Shown piece by piece: positions 8,077 to 11,299 of a DNA stretch of 11,299 nt. Each line of letters opens with the position of its first letter. Position 1 is the first letter of the stretch. The notes below the pieces were generated by a model, which saw only the letters and a program-made list of their open reading frames with translations, ran no database searches and had not been told where the DNA came from. The position numbers were made by a program, and so were the translations under genes. Origin of the DNA: DATDAW01 sp036524675 (GTDB lineage: Bacteria; Verrucomicrobiota; Verrucomicrobiia; Chthoniobacterales; DASVRZ01); the NCBI GenBank assembly GCA_036524675.1, contig DATDBU010000133.1, positions 1-11,299 on the forward strand, read 5' to 3'.

Positions 8077-8829
8077 CTAATTACTAACCAATATAATGGG
8101 GCCTTCCGGGGCGGGCGCACCGCCTTTGCGCTCGATGCTGACGGCAAATTTGCTCGCCGAACGAACGAACTGCGCGGGCTTGAAAACGGCTCGCGTGAGA
8201 CCACCCTCTCCCACCGCAAGGACACCCGCGCTAACTGGCGCAGCTTGACTGGGGTCAATGACCCAGAGCTGATAGTCGCGATCGGCTGCAGGACGCTCGA
8301 GGCGGTCCAGGTTCACGATTCCCCTCTGCTTCTCCTCGTCCCATACGACGACAGCGAGCACTTTTGCATAAGCGTCCGCCTGAGCAGCCAGGGTCGCGAT
8401 TTTCATTTGCGAGAGCACATCCTGTTCCTGTAACGCGATGATCTTTCGGCCAAGTCGTCCCCGGTCAACGGCCAGGACTGCGCAGGCGATGGCCAGACTC
8501 GCGGCAAGAGCCCACGGCACCCAGCGCAGGTTCAAACGAACTATTTTTCCAGCGGCAGGAGCAGATGAGAGCGCTTCGGCACGAGTATCGACTCTCGGTT
8601 CGAAAGCATCGGGCCGGATTTGGTCCAGCACACGGTCCAACACCCGTGGTGGAGGCGTCTGTGGATTCGCGGCGAGAGCCACCCCGGTCACCGTCTCGTG
8701 CATCTCAAAAACAAAGCGCTGCAATTCTTCGTCACGACCCAGCTCCTCTTCAAAGCGCGACGACTGTTGCACGTCGAGCTCACCGAGCACGTATTGCGTA
8801 GCGAGATCCTGCCTGGCTTCGTCGATCAT
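8077..8829 (-). CDS. RskA-type membrane anti-sigma factor
   Basis: A 250-aa single-pass inner-membrane protein predicted to hold the adjacent ECF sigma factor inactive. Cytoplasmic anti-sigma part (about 1-100): ARQDLATQYVLGELDVQQSSRFEEEL, without the His-Cys3 zinc motif. One transmembrane helix at 103-121 (WVPWALAASLAIACAVLAV). A short helical linker at 125-152. A C-terminal extracytoplasmic RskA domain at about 155-248 (GIVNLDRLERPAADRDYQLWV ... FAVSIERKGGAPAPEGPIILVS). The ATG at 8829 overlaps the sigma stop (ATGA) and is preceded by the clearest Shine-Dalgarno in the window. In the mycobacterial RskA/SigK pair the anti-sigma is cleaved by regulated proteolysis to free SigK; the same is inferred here. 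The inducing signal is unknown. Confidence 0.85.
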   Translation of the reverse strand: MIDEARQDLATQYVLGELDVQQSSRFEEELGRDEELQRFVFEMHETVTGVALAANPQTPPPRVLDRVLDQIRPDAFEPRVDTRAEALSSAPAAGKIVRLNLRWVPWALAASLAIACAVLAVDRGRLGRKIIALQEQDVLSQMKIATLAAQADAYAKVLAVVVWDEEKQRGIVNLDRLERPAADRDYQLWVIDPSQAAPVSAGVLAVGEGGLTRAVFKPAQFVRSASKFAVSIERKGGAPAPEGPIILVSN

Positions 8830-9401
8830 AGCCCCTCCTTTATGTAATCGCGGAGGCGGATCAAGCCGCGTCGAATACGCGCTTTGATGGTGCCAATTGG
8901 AGTCTGGAGTTGGTGAGCGATTTCATCGTGAGTGAGCCCACGGAAGAAAGCCAGTTCAACCGCTTCGCGTTGTTCGCCGGGAATCCGCTGCAGAGCCGCC
9001 TGGAGCTGCTGCCGACGGTCATTCAACACGGGATCGAACGCAGGCGTCGACTCTTCGACCCTGGAATCACCACATTCATCGAGTGCTTCACCCGATACCT
9101 TCTCAAATCGCCGCCGGATGCGGAGCTTGTCGATCGCTTTGTGCCGCACGATCATCACCGCCCACGCAAATGGGCTGCTCCGTGCAGCATCGAATCCCGA
9201 TGCCTTGCGCCAAATGTAAACGAAACTTTCCTGAAGCACATCTTCGGCTTCCTTCGCGTCGTTCATCATTCGCAGCGCCATTCCGAAAAGAGCCGGCGAA
9301 AACCGGCCGTAAAGTTCCGTAAACGCACTCTCGTCTCCCGAGGCAATGCGTGCCAGAAGAGCAATGTCCGCTTGCTGCTCGAACTCTTTGCCAGGGGTCA
9401 T
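8826..9401 (-). CDS. SigK-type ECF RNA polymerase sigma factor
   Basis: A 191-aa extracytoplasmic-function sigma factor. Region 2 (about 25-98): FTELYGRFSPALFGMALRMM, then AEDVLQESFVYIWRKA (core binding) and PFAWAVMIVRHKAIDKLRIRRR (-10 recognition). Region 4 (about 133-188): LQRIPGEQREAVELAFFRGLTHDEIAHQLQTPIGTIKARIRRGLIRLRDY, a helix-turn-helix for the -35 element. The start at 9401 (MTPGKEFEQQADIALL) gives the usual ECF length; GGGGGGAG lies about 12 nt upstream. The frame is open further upstream, with an ATG at 9509 only 11 nt past a predicted -10 element, so a leaderless, 36-residue longer form is possible. It is coupled to the RskA-type gene, which is the reason for the SigK (ECF19-like) assignment. 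It is probably autoregulated through the motif at 9520-9548. Confidence 0.88.
   Translation of the reverse strand: MTPGKEFEQQADIALLARIASGDESAFTELYGRFSPALFGMALRMMNDAKEAEDVLQESFVYIWRKASGFDAARSSPFAWAVMIVRHKAIDKLRIRRRFEKVSGEALDECGDSRVEESTPAFDPVLNDRRQQLQAALQRIPGEQREAVELAFFRGLTHDEIAHQLQTPIGTIKARIRRGLIRLRDYIKEGL
8834..8840 (-). promoter_or_regulatory. strong Shine-Dalgarno of the anti-sigma gene
   Basis: AAGGAGG lies 4 nt before the anti-sigma ATG, inside the 3' end of the sigma gene. Most starts in this window have no recognisable ribosome binding site, so this one stands out. It would secure anti-sigma synthesis alongside the sigma factor, in addition to ATGA coupling. Confidence 0.7.
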
Positions 9402-9519
9402 GGTGGGATGCGACTCCCCCCGCAAGACCAGGTCGTCATACGGGAGTCGATCGCAGTTTACAACATTCACAAATGCCGTCAGCCAAAATGTAAAGGGCGT
9501 AGCAAACATGTTCCTTTTA

Positions 9520-9548
9520 AGATGCGTTGATCGCACGCTATCGGATGC
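9520..9548 (-). promoter_or_regulatory. candidate ECF promoter of the sigma/anti-sigma operon
   Basis: Read on the minus strand: GCATCCG (9548-9542), 16 nt, GCATCT (9525-9520). The same two boxes at the same spacing occur in front of the divergent fasciclin gene. As -35 and -10 elements they would start transcription near 9513, about 110 nt before the preferred sigma start codon. The -35 box differs at one position from the CCATCC that I recall as the mycobacterial SigK -35 element. That comparison is from memory. Confidence 0.55.
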
Positions 9549-9578
9549 GCAGAGCCCGCACACCGGCTGTAGGGCGCC

Positions 9579-9598
9579 GCGAATTTTTCACGATTCGC
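9579..9598. promoter_or_regulatory. dyad between the two divergent promoters
   Basis: GCGAAT (9579-9584) and ATTCGC (9593-9598) form a perfect 6-bp inverted repeat with an 8-nt spacer, inside the 71 bp that separate the two candidate -35 boxes. Size and place suit a dimeric regulator acting on both genes, but 6-bp arms can arise by chance and no regulator is encoded nearby. Confidence 0.3.
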
Positions 9599-9619
9599 AA
9601 GCGTCTGCGCAAACATTCT

Positions 9620-9648
9620 GCATCCGGATTTCCACGTTCTCCGCATCT
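9620..9648 (+). promoter_or_regulatory. candidate ECF promoter of the fasciclin gene
   Basis: GCATCCG (9620-9626), 16 nt, GCATCT (9643-9648): identical boxes and spacing to the motif in front of the sigma gene, in the opposite and correct orientation. Transcription would start near 9655, giving a 5' untranslated region of about 90 nt in which I see no further structure. The remaining bases of the 343-bp intergenic region between the sigma and fasciclin starts hold no convincing ORF. Confidence 0.55.
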
Positions 9649-9744
9649 GGCGGCACAACGGAACATCTATCAAGGCACATCAGGGCAACGCTGGCGTCCG
9701 TGACAGGCTCCGGAAAACAAAAAACCCACTGTTAGACATCCACT

Positions 9745-10296
9745 ATGATTCACACAATCAAAACCACGGCATTAATTCTTGCACTGAGCACTTCGTCGCT
9801 TCCAGCTGCCAACACAGTCGTCGTCGGCGGCCAGGATATGTTCCCAGCCAAGGACATCGTCGACAACGCTGTTAACTCGGCGGATCACACCACCCTTGTC
9901 GCAGCCGTAAAGGCCGCCGGACTCGTCGAAACATTAAAGGGCAAAGGTCCATTCACCGTCTTTGCTCCCACCAACGCCGCGTTTGGAAAACTGCCTGCCG
10001 GCACCGTGGAAACCCTTGTCAAACCTGAAAACAAGGAAACATTGACAAAAATCCTAACCTACCACGTTGCTCCTGGAAAACTGGATTTTGCGGCATTGGC
10101 ACAACTCATCAAGGCTGGCAAAGGCACTGCCAAATTGAAGACGGCTGCCGGCGAAACGCTGGAGGCAAAAATGAACGGTCCGCATAACATCCAGATCAAG
10201 GATGAAAAGGGCAACACCGCTAATATCTCGACCTACGACGTCTATCAATCCAATGGCGTTATCCACGTCATCGATACCGTCGTGCTCCCAAAGTAG
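9745..10296 (+). CDS. secreted fasciclin-domain protein
   Basis: A 183-aa protein with a signal peptide (about 1-22, MIHTIKTTALILALSTSSLPAA) and one FAS1 domain (about 36-182). FAS1 landmarks: H1 box GPFTVFAPTNAAFGKLP (68-84); the YH pair in LTYHVAPGKL (104-113); H2 box NGVIHVIDTVVLP (170-182). FAS1 proteins are exported adhesion or surface proteins; the ligand here is unknown. There is no Cys after the signal region, so it is not a lipoprotein. No Shine-Dalgarno is visible before the ATG. It is divergent from a SigK-like sigma gene and shares its promoter motif. In Mycobacterium tuberculosis the FAS1 proteins MPT70 and MPT83 are the main SigK targets, so this gene is probably a target of the neighbouring sigma factor (inference). 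Confidence 0.9.
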   Translation: MIHTIKTTALILALSTSSLPAANTVVVGGQDMFPAKDIVDNAVNSADHTTLVAAVKAAGLVETLKGKGPFTVFAPTNAAFGKLPAGTVETLVKPENKETLTKILTYHVAPGKLDFAALAQLIKAGKGTAKLKTAAGETLEAKMNGPHNIQIKDEKGNTANISTYDVYQSNGVIHVIDTVVLPK

Positions 10297-10326
10297 GTTA
10301 GCGCAAACAGTTGTGCGAGACTCCCG

Positions 10327-10357
10327 TGGCAGGTGGCTCGCCAGGAGCCGCCTGCCA
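10327..10357 (+). terminator. strong hairpin downstream of the fasciclin gene
   Basis: TGGCAGGTGGCTC (10327-10339) pairs with GAGCCGCCTGCCA (10345-10357) around a 5-nt loop: 13 pairs with a single T-G wobble, 31 bp after the stop codon. Only GTTT follows, so it is not a textbook intrinsic terminator. It could stop transcription, protect the mRNA 3' end, or be one more dispersed repeat. The rest of 10297-10386 shows nothing recognisable. Confidence 0.45.
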
Positions 10358-10386
10358 GTTTAGCGCGTGAACACGCTCCGCGCCAC

Positions 10387-10720
10387 CTAGTGCATCGTCA
10401 TGGCTGAATGACGGGCAGCCGATTTTCAATGGCGAAGCCATTCCAGCCACAGCAGCCGGAGGTTGATCCCGCGGAGCGGGAAGCCACACCCCCGGAAACT
10501 CGAAAGAGACGAATTGATCCTGAAAGGATCGCAACCAGCGGTTGTCTCACCAGGTGACCGGCAGCATTGGCTGCGATCCCTTGGGGATCGGGCCGATTTT
10601 TGCATTTTATCCGGGGGTATCTCCCGCCAGGGCGGGATCAACCCCCGGCTGCTGTGGCTGTAATGGCTTCGCCATTGATCGAGGCAGAAAGCCGTCATCT
10701 CAGGCATGACAATGCACTAG
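10387..10720. repeat. 334-bp inverted-repeat element (MITE-like)
   Basis: Two arms, 10387-10496 and 10610-10720, are imperfect reverse complements of each other, around a centre of 113 bp. Matching blocks: CTAGTGCAT at both outer ends (10387-10395 and 10712-10720); ATGACGG; a palindromic hairpin AATGGCGAAGCCATT (10428-10442 and its partner 10662-10676); CAGCCACAGCAGCCGG (10444-10459 and 10645-10660); GGTTGATCCCGC; and CCCCCGGA (10489-10496 and 10610-10617). The centre holds further hairpins: GATCC-TGAAA-GGATC (10516-10530) and CGATCCC-TTG-GGGATCG (10574-10590). No transposase is encoded. Short ORFs through it are by-products of the symmetry. The outer CTAG on both sides may be part of the inverted repeat or a target duplication. 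It is most likely a non-autonomous mobile repeat. Confidence 0.7.
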
Positions 10721-10879
10721 TGCGAAGCCCGGCTGTATTCCTATAACACTTCCACACCTCGCTCCGCGCACCGTCCCAACCATTTGCGACCCGTCTTGCG
10801 AGATCTCAAACTCTTTACATAGCTGTTTGACCGTAAACTGTCCGCTCTGTGCAAGGCGCCTTCGGCAGTAGAATTTACC
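10721..10879 (-). pseudogene. remnant of an IS481-like transposase N-terminal HTH
   Basis: On the minus strand the frame from 10879 reads RRRLAQSGQFTVKQLCKEFE-IS. After a one-base shift near 10800 it continues as RKTGRKWLGRCAERGVEVL, then a stop (10741-10743), then EYSRASH. Joined, this matches the helix-turn-helix opening of IS481/IS3-like DDE transposases as I remember it (FTVxxLCxxFGISRKTGYKWLxRYxExGLEGLxxxSRxPH). A frameshift, an in-frame stop, no start codon and no catalytic domain mean it is dead. The reading frame breaks off exactly where the 334-bp inverted-repeat element begins (10720), and its 5' part ends within about 20 bp of the second repeat element. Confidence 0.6.
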
Positions 10880-10900
10880 CTAACAAACCAAAACAGGTCC

Positions 10901-11070
10901 TAAGGAAACGCTGATTAAATGAACCACCAAGGCACCAAGGAAGAGGAAAACAACGCATCGAAGAACGTAATTTCCACGGGGAAGCTGATTTTTGACCTAA
11001 AATATCCTTAAATCCTTGGTGTTCTTGGTGGCTTGGTGGTGACTGATTCTTTTAAATCAGTGGTCCCCTA
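10901..11070. repeat. 170-bp inverted-repeat element with CACCAAGG arms (MITE-like)
   Basis: The ends are imperfect terminal inverted repeats: 10901-10920 and the reverse complement of 11051-11070 agree at 14 of 20 positions, sharing TA..GG and CTGATT. Just inside, ACCACCAAGGCACCAAGGA (10923-10941) faces TCCTTGGTG (11013-11021) and CTTGGTGGT (11032-11040) with a duplicated middle unit. Near the right end CTGATT-N6-AATCAG (11043-11060) is itself a hairpin. The 70-odd-bp centre has no ORF and no recognised motif. I recall CACCAAGG-type repeats as frequent in Verrucomicrobia genomes; that is memory, not a search result. Confidence 0.6.
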
Positions 11071-11102
11071 ATTACCTTTTCATTACCGGCATCCAAATCG
11101 AT

Positions 11103-11167
11103 CCCGGAGGGACATGCGACGGCGTGAGCAGGGTCATCCGAAGCTCGCGTTGCATGACCCCTCCGGG
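11103..11167. repeat. 65-bp near-continuous hairpin element
   Basis: CCCGGAGGG-ACATGCGACG (11103-11121) pairs with the region 11148-11167 ending CCCCTCCGGG, with one bulge and a few mismatches. The pairing continues inward as CGTGAGC (11123-11129) with GCTCGCG (11043-relative copy at 11143-11149), leaving a loop of about 13 nt. No coding frame explains it. It may be a REP-like dispersed palindrome or a structured RNA. Confidence 0.55.
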
Positions 11168-11299
11168 CCGGCCGGTCGGCAAATTTCCGTAAGTTATCTT
11201 GTAAAAGGGTTAGTATGCCGATGCCGGACTTTTACTCCCAACACCCGGGGCTCAGCCGCCTACGGCTACGCTGGTTTCCTGGCTCCAAAGACCGACGCG
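11168..11299. other. non-coding edge segment with a small hairpin
   Basis: No supportable gene is seen. AGCCG-CCTA-CGGCT (11254-11267) is a short hairpin following an ACACCCGGGG run. The stretch from about 11236 to the edge resembles the start of another dispersed repeat, but it is cut by the window end and cannot be delimited. Confidence 0.3.

Noticed and set aside
9509..9525. AAAAGGAAC as the ribosome binding site for an ATG at 9509
   Set aside because: The spacing to the ATG is only about 2 nt, too short for normal pairing, so it does not by itself favour that start.
8910..9530. 206-aa plus-strand ORF
   Set aside because: It is antisense to the ECF sigma gene; the sigma region 2 and 4 motifs prove the minus-strand frame.
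9660..9698. GGAAC at 9660-9664 as a generic ECF -35 box for the fasciclin gene
   Set aside because: No CGTC/CGTT -10 lies at 16-17 nt; the nearest CGTC is 30 nt away. The duplicated GCATCCG-N16-GCATCT motif is a better candidate.
10298..10707. Small minus-strand ORFs (78 and 93 aa) and a 66-aa plus-strand ORF
   Set aside because: They run through the inverted-repeat element, and openness on both strands follows from its symmetry. No domain or ribosome binding site supports them.
10387..10720. Known large structured RNA (HEARO, GOLLD or OLE type)
   Set aside because: The long self-complementary arms point to a mobile inverted repeat, and I could not match any known RNA consensus by eye.
10923..11040. 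CRISPR-like array from the repeated CACCAAGG units
   Set aside because: The units are short, irregular and inverted, with no constant repeat-spacer periodicity and no cas genes.

Overview
The window (11,299 bp, moderately GC-rich) reads as chromosomal DNA of a free-living, Gram-negative-type bacterium. The gene set, the mostly non-Shine-Dalgarno starts and the tail full of CACCAAGG-type inverted repeats suggest Verrucomicrobiota (Chthoniobacterales-like) or a PVC relative. That placement is inference from recalled patterns, not from a search.

Layout. (1) 1-3422, plus strand: the last codons of an unidentified gene, then a tightly coupled trio: nagA (GlcNAc-6-P deacetylase), a GT-B-like putative glycosyltransferase, and trpD (anthranilate phosphoribosyltransferase). 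Both junctions are 4-bp ATGA overlaps. (2) 3442-6707, minus strand: recF, ubiX, a DUF374 lysophospholipid-acyltransferase-like gene coupled to ubiX by ATGA, and an exported DUF1460 NlpC/P60-like amidase. (3) 6772-8004, plus strand: hisS, divergent from recF. (4) 8077-10296: a SigK-type ECF sigma gene and its RskA-type membrane anti-sigma gene (minus strand, ATGA overlap), divergent from a secreted fasciclin-domain protein gene (plus strand). (5) 10297-11299: no intact gene. It holds a strong hairpin, a 334-bp inverted-repeat element, a decayed IS481-like transposase fragment, a second inverted-repeat element of about 170 bp, a 65-bp hairpin element, and the start of what may be another repeat.

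The most interesting part is region 4. Sigma factor, anti-sigma factor and fasciclin protein form the same trio as the Mycobacterium tuberculosis SigK regulon (SigK/RskA controlling MPT70/MPT83). In the 343-bp divergent intergenic region I find the same bipartite motif, GCATCCG-N16-GCATCT, once in front of each gene, in the correct orientation and with identical spacing. This is a strong candidate for the promoter recognised by this sigma factor: positive autoregulation plus fasciclin expression, released when RskA is inactivated. A GCGAAT-N8-ATTCGC dyad sits between the two motifs.

The tail is a small graveyard of non-autonomous mobile repeats. The inner edge of the first element coincides with the point where the IS481-like reading frame breaks off, which suggests insertion into an older IS.
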